Assembly (NCBI GenBank): GCA_021776245.1
Contig: JAJFGF010000033.1
Location: 112,534 to 176,533 of the forward strand
From: Hyphococcus sp.
Lineage (GTDB): Bacteria > Pseudomonadota > Alphaproteobacteria > Caulobacterales > Parvularculaceae
Direction: 5' to 3'
DNA length: 64,000 nucleotides
Positions 56,477 to 63,150 of the stretch are shown here, piece by piece. Under the pieces are notes generated by a model. It was not told where the DNA came from. It worked only from the letters and a program-made list of their open reading frames with translations, and did not search any database. The translations under genes were made by a program, and so were the position numbers. Positions within the stretch are counted from its first letter, which is position 1, and each line of letters starts with the position of its first letter.

Positions 56477-56728
56477 ATGTATTGGAACATCTTAAGCATT
56501 TTGACCGCGGTATTCGCGGGTCTTGCCGCTTGGTTTTGGTATAAATCGTCGAAGGTTGTGGTTCCAGGCGGGGCGGGATGGTTCGATGCGGGCATCGGCG
56601 TAGAAGTTGTCGCTGGCGCTGTGCGCAATCAAAGTCAGTTCAGCAGCAAAGCAGCGATTTGCGCGGCGATAGCCGCTAGCATGCAAACGATTGGCGCCAT
56701 TGCCACAATGGTTGCAGCTCTCATTTGA
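56477..56728 (+). CDS. Small two-segment membrane protein
   Basis: 83 residues from ATG 56477 (GGAAAGG site); an upstream in-frame extension overlaps the previous gene and is not supported. Hydrophobic segments at residues 4-22 and 61-83, with a Gly/Val-rich loop containing an NQSQFSSK stretch between. Function unknown. Confidence 0.6.
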   Translation: MYWNILSILTAVFAGLAAWFWYKSSKVVVPGGAGWFDAGIGVEVVAGAVRNQSQFSSKAAICAAIAASMQTIGAIATMVAALI

Positions 56729-56738
56729 GGACCGAGTG

Positions 56739-57179
56739 ATGGAGATCGACACTGACCGAGTTGAACAATCCCTGTTAGAATACCTGATCGATGTCGCGCC
56801 ATTTCCCGCGTTGATTATCTCAATAGCTGCTCTTTGTATTGGTTTGTATAACTTGTCGGCTCAGTTGCGCGCTTGTATTTCAGCGTCATGGTTCTCAACC
56901 GCAAGTGGAGGCACTCGTATTCTCAAAATAACAAACACGGGACCTGGCACTGCTACTATTGCGAAAGTGGAGCTATTTGACGCTGAACAAAATGAGGCAA
57001 TACCCATGTCATATGCGACGGACCGAATTATATTTCCGTTCGAGCTAGGCGGCGGCGGTAGCTTCGAGCTGCAACTCAACAAAAAGCAAATGCATCCGAC
57101 GAATATTCGCGTTGATTGGAAGGACGGTTTTTTCCAATCACACTCAAAAAGAATACCGGTGTTTTCTGAATTTAAATAA
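56739..57179 (+). CDS. Membrane-anchored small protein with beta-rich domain
   Basis: 146 residues from ATG 56739, preceded by GAGG. One hydrophobic segment at about residues 21-42, then a beta-strand-rich domain with ILKITNTGPGTATIAKVELF, similar in feel to immunoglobulin-like modules, and a basic, aromatic end. Function unknown; could sense or bind something outside the membrane or present a cytoplasmic domain. Confidence 0.6.
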   Translation: MEIDTDRVEQSLLEYLIDVAPFPALIISIAALCIGLYNLSAQLRACISASWFSTASGGTRILKITNTGPGTATIAKVELFDAEQNEAIPMSYATDRIIFPFELGGGGSFELQLNKKQMHPTNIRVDWKDGFFQSHSKRIPVFSEFK

Positions 57180-57257
57180 CCCTGACGACAGAGCGCCGGC
57201 CCAGGAATGGTTTGGGAATACTTTGGTCAAATAATTGTAGTCATCTAAGGGACCACC

Positions 57258-57533
57258 ATGACAGAAATGCAAGAGAAGTTACAACTAGAAGCCCGCCTAA
57301 TGGCGATTGAGTTCACCCTCGGTAAATTGATTAGCAGCCTGTTCTCACAAGGCAAAAAAGATGTCGTCGGATTAATGCTCGACAACTGGACGAAAGGTGC
57401 AAGCACACAGACCTTTCCTGGAATGCCGCCGGCCACTTCCGACCTATTTGCTCAGGAGTATGAAGCTGCAATTCGCCGGTTGCTCGAAGGGGTTAAGGAA
57501 CTTTCGGACGAGCAGCGCGCCAACCGAAATTGA
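57258..57533 (+). CDS. Small soluble helical protein
   Basis: 91 residues from ATG 57258 with an AGGGA site. Mostly helical (QEKLQLEARLMAIEFTLGKLISSLF and a C-terminal acidic helix), with no membrane segment. No family recognised. Part of the small-gene row; gap to the next gene is 9 bases. Confidence 0.6.
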   Translation: MTEMQEKLQLEARLMAIEFTLGKLISSLFSQGKKDVVGLMLDNWTKGASTQTFPGMPPATSDLFAQEYEAAIRRLLEGVKELSDEQRANRN

Positions 57534-57542
57534 AGGACCGAT

Positions 57543-58067
57543 ATGATCAGTCAAATTCCTTGGGTGTCGCTTATGGGAATAATTGGTGTTGTCGTCGGCG
57601 CGTACCTAAATAGTAGATTGACCGCGCGCAGCCAGCGCGAGCAGCACGAGCGGCAACGGGAAACAGACAAGGATGAACGTGCACTCCTAAAACTTGAAGA
57701 GGCGATCGGGTTGCTCGAAACAGTGCAGAGAAAGATACATTTCGTCTTTAAAAAATCGAATATGCACGCGATGTTTCAAGTCGGTTTTGATCTTGATGGC
57801 TCCGATATCGACGAGTTATCTCAAATCGAGGCCACGATATTGATTTACGCACCCGAATTGAAAGCAGAATTTCGGGAAGCGATGGTCTACTATACAACTG
57901 AATTCAATGTTCGATTGTTGGAATTGCTAAGGGCGGGCCTAAACAACAGTGATGAATTGGAAGATGCAAAAGTTAAATTTTCAGAATGTTATGGACCTGC
58001 CCTTTTGAAGTTCTCCCAACTGCAAATGAAGTTGCCGAACTTAATCAAAGAGCGCGGTTTCGTTTGA
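57543..58067 (+). CDS. Single-pass membrane protein with cytoplasmic helices
   Basis: 174 residues from ATG 57543 with a GAAGGA site. One hydrophobic segment at residues 8-24, followed by a highly charged, probably coiled-coil stretch (about 28-70) and further helices. A signal anchor with a large cytoplasmic part. Codon and base use is more AT-rich than in the core genes. Function unknown. Confidence 0.65.
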   Translation: MISQIPWVSLMGIIGVVVGAYLNSRLTARSQREQHERQRETDKDERALLKLEEAIGLLETVQRKIHFVFKKSNMHAMFQVGFDLDGSDIDELSQIEATILIYAPELKAEFREAMVYYTTEFNVRLLELLRAGLNNSDELEDAKVKFSECYGPALLKFSQLQMKLPNLIKERGFV

Positions 58068-58096
58068 GGAAGCGCCACTAATCTAAGGACTGCACC

Positions 58097-58363
58097 ATGA
58101 CAGAAACGCTGGAACGACTGTTCAACAAAGCCATGGCGGCAAACGGACCGCGAGCGGACTGGTCACCAGATATTGCGGCTATCACGAAGGGTTCACTCGG
58201 AGAGCTGGGATTCGACCGAAAAGGAAATCTCTACTTCGGCGGCAACAAGCTGCAGGTTGCGCGAAAATTCGCTTTGACGTTCTGGCAACAGGTATTTGCC
58301 GGCGCCACGGCGACTGGGGTTTTCCTAGCCGGGCTGGGGGCTTTCATAGAGGCTGTTAATTAA
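58097..58363 (+). CDS. Small protein with C-terminal membrane segment
   Basis: 88 residues from ATG 58097 with an AAGGA site. Residues 1-62 soluble and charged, residues about 65-86 hydrophobic (tail anchor). Function unknown. Confidence 0.6.
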   Translation: MTETLERLFNKAMAANGPRADWSPDIAAITKGSLGELGFDRKGNLYFGGNKLQVARKFALTFWQQVFAGATATGVFLAGLGAFIEAVN

Positions 58364-58373
58364 AGGACAGTGT

Positions 58374-58538
58374 ATGCAGGATATTTTCTACTTCGCTGTC
58401 TTATGGGCGTTAATGGCCATGCATGGATACTCCGCTTCTAAGATGACGTATCATGAAAAAAGCTTCGAAAATGGAGCACAGTCTTTCATGGGCGCCCTGA
58501 TACTTTACGGCCTGTCCAATGTTTGGCGCGGCTACTAA
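58374..58538 (+). CDS. 54-residue membrane protein
   Basis: Read directly: ATG 58374, stop TAA 58536-58538, with an AAAGGA site 7 bases upstream. Two hydrophobic stretches (residues 4-17 and 38-50) separated by a short polar loop. It starts 11 bases after the previous stop, as the row of small genes continues. Function unknown. Confidence 0.55.
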   Translation: MQDIFYFAVLWALMAMHGYSASKMTYHEKSFENGAQSFMGALILYGLSNVWRGY

Positions 58539-58578
58539 TCAACTAAGGAACGCGAGAAACTGATCGGTAATTGACCCT

Positions 58579-59253
58579 ATGTGCGGACGCGGAGATCAAT
58601 CATTGACATGGGCGCAAATTCACGAGCTGCTTCAGATCATTCCGCCGACAAAGGCGTCGAACTTGCAGCCGAATTACAATGCGGCGCCGACGCAGAATGT
58701 TTTTGTCTGCACCGAGCACGACGGAGAGCGCAGCCTGGAGCAAATGCGTTGGGGGCTCGTGCCGGTCTGGGCAAAGGAACTGCCGAAATACTCGACGTTC
58801 AACGCGAAGGCGGAAGGGCTGGAAGAAAAGGCCACCTGGAAAGGCTCGCTCAACAAGATGCGATGTGTCGTTCCGTTTTCAGGTTTCTATGAGTGGACCG
58901 GGCCGAAGGGCAAGAAACGGGCCTTTCGCGTCATACGTAAGGATGGCGATCCGCTTTTAATGGCGGGTCTGTGGGCGTTCAACAATAAGATTGACGGTGA
59001 ATTGCGGTCATTCACTATCATCACGACAACACCCAACAAAGTGATGACGCAGCTTCATAACCGCATGCCGGTTATTTTGAACCCCAAGGATGTGGGCAAA
59101 TGGCTTGCCGGTCCATGGGGCGACGCCAAAGGAAAATTGCTCAAGCCCTGCCCGAACACTTGGCTTACCACGGCGCCGATATCAACTGATGTCGGCCTGG
59201 TCAAAAACAATCGCCCGGATCTAATCGAACCGATCGGCGATCCGATTTTCTAG
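58579..59253 (+). CDS. yedK: SRAP-family abasic-site protein (YedK/HMCES)
   Basis: 224 residues. Begins MCGRG, the Cys2 that forms the covalent bond to abasic sites after Met removal; PNYNAAPTQ, FYEW and LHNRMPVIL contain the other conserved catalytic residues. Protects abasic sites in single-stranded DNA. The upstream small genes end 40 bases before it, so it may share their transcript. Family length about 220. Confidence 0.92.
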   Translation: MCGRGDQSLTWAQIHELLQIIPPTKASNLQPNYNAAPTQNVFVCTEHDGERSLEQMRWGLVPVWAKELPKYSTFNAKAEGLEEKATWKGSLNKMRCVVPFSGFYEWTGPKGKKRAFRVIRKDGDPLLMAGLWAFNNKIDGELRSFTIITTTPNKVMTQLHNRMPVILNPKDVGKWLAGPWGDAKGKLLKPCPNTWLTTAPISTDVGLVKNNRPDLIEPIGDPIF

Positions 59254-59382
59254 CGGCCTCAGTTATTGAAGTTTGAGTCGCGCAATGCACGATTCCATTA
59301 CCAATTTGCGTACATCAACTCGACTAACTATGCTGCGAAAGCGACGAAACGATTGCAAACGCCAACACAGGGGAGAAAGACT

Positions 59383-59529
59383 ATGAAGTTTATACATGGG
59401 ATCATCGGTGGTCTTGCAACTCTAGTTATAATGTCCGTGAGTAGCGGTTATGCACAACGCCCTCCGGCTTCACCCGCCGATCCAGAAAATCCCGGCAACG
59501 AAGAAACAAAGAAAAACCAGAAACTTTAG
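59383..59529 (+). CDS. Small exported Pro/Glu-rich peptide
   Basis: 48 residues from ATG 59383, preceded by GGGGAG. A clear signal peptide (residues 1-25, ending SGYAQ), then 23 hydrophilic residues rich in Pro, Glu, Asn and Lys. The mature peptide would be tiny. It ends 9 bases before the VPLPA-CTERM gene, so both are probably secreted together. Function unknown. Confidence 0.55.
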   Translation: MKFIHGIIGGLATLVIMSVSSGYAQRPPASPADPENPGNEETKKNQKL

Positions 59530-59538
59530 GGTAAGTTC

Positions 59539-60213
59539 ATGATTCGATTGATTTGTGCGCTGGCTGTTGCACTGGCAGGATTTGGTGGGTCTGCTGGGGC
59601 GGTTGTGGTGTTCACAGATAGAGTAGCTTGGGAAGCCGCACTGACCGGAACTCTTACAACAGAAACGTTTTCAACAAACATGGACCCCGGAGCAATCAAT
59701 ATGATTCTGGATACCGGGATTATAACCGAGCAAACGGGCTCGGCTTCTGTTGCTCCTGGTTTGCCTCACCAGGCTGTTTTCGCTGACAACTCGATCGGTT
59801 CTTCTGTTTTTGCAGGGTTTGTTAACCAGGATGGACCAATCGGTTCAGAATTGACTTGGACAATGCCTGGACCAATTTCAGCCTTCGGGGCTGATTTTTA
59901 CGATTTGAATGGTAGCCCGGGGCTGACCGTTACCGCAGACTTTGATGGGACCGGTTTAGCGACAATCAGTATCGGACAGCTTTTGGGCTCTTCAGGGTTT
60001 TTTGGCATAATCGGAGATGCAGCTTTTTCCAGTCTTATTTGGCGGTCCAACGACGGGGGCGGCACCGGATCAGGTGAGGCTTTTCGAATGGACAACTTCG
60101 CGTTCAATGCCGTCCTAACGCCAACCCCTGTCCCACTCCCCGCCGCCTTCCCAATGTTGCTCGTTGGCCTTGCTGGCCTTGGGTTGGTCGGGCGTAGGCG
60201 TAGACGGGCCTGA
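59539..60213 (+). CDS. VPLPA-CTERM (PEP-CTERM-like) sorting protein
   Basis: 224 residues. Signal peptide at residues 1-21; the mature part is Gly/Thr/Ser/Asp-rich and beta-like, with low Lys/Arg. The C-terminus is VPLPAAFPMLLVGLAGLG followed by RRRRRA, the VPLPA variant of the exosortase signal: motif, hydrophobic helix, basic tail. The protein is expected at the cell surface or in the extracellular matrix; no exosortase gene is in the window. Confidence 0.88.
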   Translation: MIRLICALAVALAGFGGSAGAVVVFTDRVAWEAALTGTLTTETFSTNMDPGAINMILDTGIITEQTGSASVAPGLPHQAVFADNSIGSSVFAGFVNQDGPIGSELTWTMPGPISAFGADFYDLNGSPGLTVTADFDGTGLATISIGQLLGSSGFFGIIGDAAFSSLIWRSNDGGGTGSGEAFRMDNFAFNAVLTPTPVPLPAAFPMLLVGLAGLGLVGRRRRRA

Positions 60214-60697
60214 AATTCGCGCTCAAGATTTCAAAAACCTGTCTGCGTCCGCTGTGCGTTCGCAAGGAAAAAGCCTGCGTCTGTTGTGCGTTCGCATCAT
60301 CAACGCATGCATTCGCTCAGCGTTCGCATAAAAGAAGCTTTATTCAAACATTGCGCCTTTGCGCTCGCTGATCTGCCGCTCTCTTCCCGCACGCGTGCGC
60401 TTTTTTTGATGCAGTTTCCTCAAAAAATCGTTTTCGATATCGAAGTGGAAATTTTCTTTTTTTTAGCGTTTCACAGTGGCTGACGCTGCTTGCGCGCGGA
60501 CGCTTGAGCCTTTTGTTTGCTCCGCGCCGCGCGCTGCGCGTCAGCCTGCCCGGACGGGGCGTCTAACCCTACAGCCTATGGTATAGCTCTATAGGCAGCC
60601 CTGAGGCGGAACGCTAAATCATGTGAAATTGCGTTGACGCGTACCGGCAAGGAACTCAAAAAGAAAAAAAAGCAGTTTGCGGTATCTGCGCGGATCG
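60214..60697. other. Non-coding region with TGCGTTCGCA copies
   Basis: 484 bases downstream of both flanking genes. It contains the repeats at 60243-60328 and a short GCCTAT/ATAGGC inverted repeat at 60574-60596 that might end the transcript of the minus gene. No gene with a credible start seen. Confidence 0.5.
60243..60328. repeat. Direct repeats carrying TGCGTTCGCA palindromes
   Basis: Exact TGCGTTCGCA at 60255-60264 and 60287-60296, each within a 22-base direct repeat (starts 60243 and 60275, period 32, two mismatches); degenerate forms at 60308-60317 (TGCATTCGCT) and 60319-60328 (AGCGTTCGCA). Same motif as at 61264-61315. Confidence 0.75.
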
Positions 60698-61129
60698 CTA
60701 CGGCGCTTTGCGTTCCGTCTGCGTACCGGCTTTTGTTTTTTTCGAAGGTGAAAACCAGCTTTTCCATGCATTGGTCGCAATGCCCGCCCCTGGAACATCG
60801 ACGACATTGTCGGTTGTCGCCCATGTTGCGGCTTTGCGCCCGTACCAATGGCCTTTTGAAGTTTTCACGATAAAGCCCTTTTCGGTCAGTTCGTCATAGG
60901 CGCGCTTGACGGTGGTTTTACCCAGATGAAGCAATGTGGCTGCCTCGCCATAGGAAAGGCTTAAGTCGCCATTGTTGCGGCCATTATAGCGCGCGCGAAG
61001 TTCGATAAATATTTTGGCCGCCGGCCCGCTCAGTGAACGCCAGGCAAGGGATTTCGCCATGGGGTAAGGTATCGGAACGAACTGACCCTTGCCTTTTGTG
61101 CGGCCGGTTCGATTGTGTTTTGACGCCAT
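60698..61129 (-). CDS. Winged-helix DNA-binding protein
   Basis: 143 residues from ATG 61129. Residues about 25-100 form a winged helix-turn-helix with GEAATLLHLGKTTVKRAYDELTEKGFIVKTS (recognition helix in the middle), then GRKAATWATT and a basic tail. Resembles small HTH proteins found in mobile elements, some near replication genes. It is flanked on both sides by copies of TGCGTTCGCA, three of them 135-187 bases upstream, so autoregulation or origin binding is the natural guess. Confidence 0.75.
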   Translation of the reverse strand: MASKHNRTGRTKGKGQFVPIPYPMAKSLAWRSLSGPAAKIFIELRARYNGRNNGDLSLSYGEAATLLHLGKTTVKRAYDELTEKGFIVKTSKGHWYGRKAATWATTDNVVDVPGAGIATNAWKSWFSPSKKTKAGTQTERKAP

Positions 61130-61733
61130 CCACGCGGCTCTTCAGCAGGGTTTATTTTTTCCACAAAAGCCGGTCAGGCCTTTGGCGGCCTAAAAGGCGC
61201 CATCCCTGCTGATTCGTCACGCAATACTTATACCCCGGCTTTCGTTTGATTTGAGTCGGCGCGTGCGTTCGCATGGATATCGCGTGCGTTCGCACGAAAT
61301 TTCCGTGCGAACGCATGCCCGCCGAGGCAGCCGGTCTCAGAATTTGTTGAATGTTTTTCTGTCTGACGAGGATTTTAAATTCGTTTGCATTCCATCTGCG
61401 GAGCAACGGATTGCCCTAACGCCCTGCCGCAAAGCTACGTCGGTGATTTAGTTCTGTTTATCTCTGCTCCCGGGATATTTTCACATATGGCCTCAGTTGT
61501 AGAGGTTGGACACCACACGCAGGAATTTGTCACTCATTCACGACGACTGCTAGTGACCTGTTTTTACATAGCATTGCTGCGGGCTGTGCATTTACTGTCA
61601 AATATTTGTGAAAATCTCTTTTACTAAAAACTCTTTTCAGTATTAGCGCTGCCTGCCATGCTGTCACTGTCGGAATATCCCGACGGCGGTTTGCGCCAAG
61701 GCTTGGCGTTACCATCAATCGAAGGAAAGAGAA
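61130..61733. other. Intergenic region containing the iteron-like array
   Basis: About 600 bases between divergent genes. It holds the 21-bp-spaced sites (61264-61315), an AT-rich stretch 61440-61630 likely to contain promoters, and a CGCCAAGGCTTGGCG hairpin at 61694-61708 just before the next gene. No protein-coding frame is convincing. Confidence 0.5.
61264..61315. promoter_or_regulatory. Three iteron-like sites at exact 21-bp spacing
   Basis: TGCGTTCGCA at 61264-61273 and 61285-61294 and its reverse complement TGCGAACGCA at 61306-61315: start-to-start distances are 21 and 21 bases, i.e. two helical turns, so all three face the same side of DNA. This is the arrangement of operators bound cooperatively or of iterons in plasmid-type origins. 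They lie upstream of the winged-helix gene. Confidence 0.75.
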
Positions 61734-62048
61734 ATGCGGAAACTCTCAGCAGTCAGCACTCTTGGTCTTCAGTTTTGTGAACGAATCTTCAACCGGACGG
61801 TCGCCCATTGGGCCGTCATTGGTACGGGGCTTCATGTCAAACAATTCGATGATCAAGCGGCGATTGGGCTACAGAGCTTCGTAGGCCTCCCTCCTTTCAA
61901 GACAATGATGGATGACGCTGAAGCAATAATTATTTCTGTGCGCGATTTTGCAACAGAAATGATTGACCGGTCGCAAAAAATACCAATCCGCCATCAGGAG
62001 AAAGACGATGGACAAGATAACCGCACTGGGATTGCATTCTCAACTTAG
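61734..62048 (+). CDS. Unknown protein
   Basis: 104 residues from ATG 61734, preceded by GGAAAGAG. No membrane segment or motif. It overlaps the next gene by 41 bases. A hairpin (61694-61708) lies just upstream. Weak but acceptable evidence for a gene. Confidence 0.45.
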   Translation: MRKLSAVSTLGLQFCERIFNRTVAHWAVIGTGLHVKQFDDQAAIGLQSFVGLPPFKTMMDDAEAIIISVRDFATEMIDRSQKIPIRHQEKDDGQDNRTGIAFST

Positions 62049-62508
62049 CTTTCGCGGGATGAACGACAATATCTGGAAGGAAGTCGCTCCCGATATTGTT
62101 GGCCCAGACAGCAGCAAATTGCGTTTTATGATTCCGCTTATCACATCCTGCTATCGTTCGCGTGCCAGCCTGGCCGTCGGGGATTTTTGTGCTTTGATGG
62201 ATCATTATCAGCATCAAACTCGCCCCACGACAAAAGCTCAATTGAGAAGAGCGACGGATCTGGGGTATGCGTATTTGCAGCAAGACGCTGGTGACAAACG
62301 CATCAAGCGAGTCCATGCAACAATGAAAGCTGTTCGCGCCGCAAGACGGGCGGATGAGTTAACCTTGCTCAGCTGTTTGAAGCTTGTTCGAACCTGTGGC
62401 GACGCTCTTGGACGAATCAGTGACGAAGTGAAGATTCTTTTTGAAACTGACATCGCCTTTGACGCCGCCGCAACCATCAACAATCAGCGGGGGCGCCGTA
62501 AGGCGTAG
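62008..62508 (+). CDS. Unknown helical protein
   Basis: 166 residues from ATG 62008 with a CAGGAG site; an earlier start at 61963 is less supported. Largely helical, with basic stretches (DKRIKRVHATMKAVRAARRADEL) and no membrane segment. Ends RRGRKA-like. No family recognised; the 41-base overlap with the preceding gene suggests they are translated together. Confidence 0.55.
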   Translation: MDKITALGLHSQLSFRGMNDNIWKEVAPDIVGPDSSKLRFMIPLITSCYRSRASLAVGDFCALMDHYQHQTRPTTKAQLRRATDLGYAYLQQDAGDKRIKRVHATMKAVRAARRADELTLLSCLKLVRTCGDALGRISDEVKILFETDIAFDAAATINNQRGRRKA

Positions 62509-62516
62509 GTCTGAAA

Positions 62517-62771
62517 ATGAAATCGAAATACCCTGACACGCAAGGGCTGATCGAATCGATATTCGGTCATCCTGACCCTGATGGAGGCTCTGCGGCTCCA
62601 TCAGGGTATTATGGAAAGAAACTTTCGGAAGATTATTTCGAAAATGATTCCAATATTATTCAGCTCTCGAACTACCTACCTTCATCTGTGCGGATGGAGG
62701 AAGAACATGAAACATCAAAATCCATACGAAGGAGCACCAGGCGCGCCGAACATCGGTGCGGCAAGCGGTAG
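62517..62771 (+). CDS. Possible small protein interrupted by a strong hairpin
   Basis: 84 residues, starting 9 bases after the previous stop. The chain is polar and acidic in the middle and basic at the end. Its coding stretch contains a perfect 11-bp hairpin (62576-62606) and overlaps the better-supported gene 62707-62916 in another frame, so it may be either a true short gene or a leader region. Confidence 0.35.
   Translation: MKSKYPDTQGLIESIFGHPDPDGGSAAPSGYYGKKLSEDYFENDSNIIQLSNYLPSSVRMEEEHETSKSIRRSTRRAEHRCGKR
62576..62606. terminator. Perfect 11-bp hairpin
   Basis: CCCTGATGGAG (62576-62586) pairs with CTCCATCAGGG (62596-62606) across a 9-base loop. No T run follows, so it may be an attenuator or part of a leader rather than a plain terminator. 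Confidence 0.5.
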
Positions 62772-62916
62772 GAGTATATTGCCCGGCGCATTGCTGAAAA
62801 TATTACTGAGTGGATTTGCTGGAGGGTTATGTATTAAAATATATATACAAGATAGCTCGCCAACGTATTCACCTGACGCACCGTCCATTCACACTGTCGA
62901 TAGCAACAAAATTTAG
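62707..62916 (+). CDS. Small single-pass membrane protein
   Basis: 69 residues from ATG 62707, with a strong GGAGGAAG ribosome site. Gly/Ala/Pro-rich N-terminus, one hydrophobic segment at about residues 24-45, polar C-terminal tail. Followed directly by a hairpin that should end transcription. Function unknown. Confidence 0.6.
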   Translation: MKHQNPYEGAPGAPNIGAASGRSILPGALLKILLSGFAGGLCIKIYIQDSSPTYSPDAPSIHTVDSNKI

Positions 62917-62952
62917 AGCCGTTCCAAATCTACTCGATTTGCGGAACGGCTC
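62916..62952. terminator. Hairpin at the end of the small-gene group
   Basis: GAGCCGTTCC (62916-62925) pairs with GGAACGGCTC (62943-62952), with an additional AAATC/GATTT stem inside. A few T residues follow on one side only. Likely transcript end between 62707-62916 and the minus-strand genes. Confidence 0.6.
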
Positions 62953-62984
62953 TTGATGCGGCTCCGCACCCAACCCCCCTCACC

Positions 62985-63145
62985 CCAACTGCACCGTCAC
63001 CTCATCGCCTTCAACTTTGGTGTCATAGAGGCGCACTTTCTTCAGCGTCTGACAGGCGCTGGCGCCGGTCTTTGGATCAAGGCGGAGATTGCGCCGGAGC
63101 ACGTGACTTCGCCGTGAATGAGACGACACCCAGTGCGGGATCGCG
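62985..63145 (-). pseudogene. Remnant of a protein gene (possible frameshift)
   Basis: On the minus strand the end of this stretch reads RLDPKTGASACQTLKKVRLYDTKVEGDEVTVQL and then stop, with coding-like codon use, but no start exists; a different frame just upstream reads EIERRDPALGVVSFTAKS before a stop. Together they look like one C-terminal region broken by a frameshift near 63085-63105. I do not recognise the parent protein. Confidence 0.35.
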
Positions 63146-63150
63146 CCGCT

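Noticed and set aside
56263..58538. Integron cassette array
   Set aside because: The gaps between the small genes are too short for attC sites and share no long palindrome; no integron integrase is seen.
60243..60328. CRISPR-like repeats
   Set aside because: Only two full copies at a 32-base period, no uniform spacers and no cas genes.
60286..60483. 65-codon plus frame
   Set aside because: It starts inside the TGCGTTCGCA repeat and has no ribosome site; product is Phe-rich at random.
61152..61406. 84-codon minus frame upstream of the winged-helix gene
   Set aside because: It runs across the three 21-bp-spaced sites, which look regulatory; no ribosome site.
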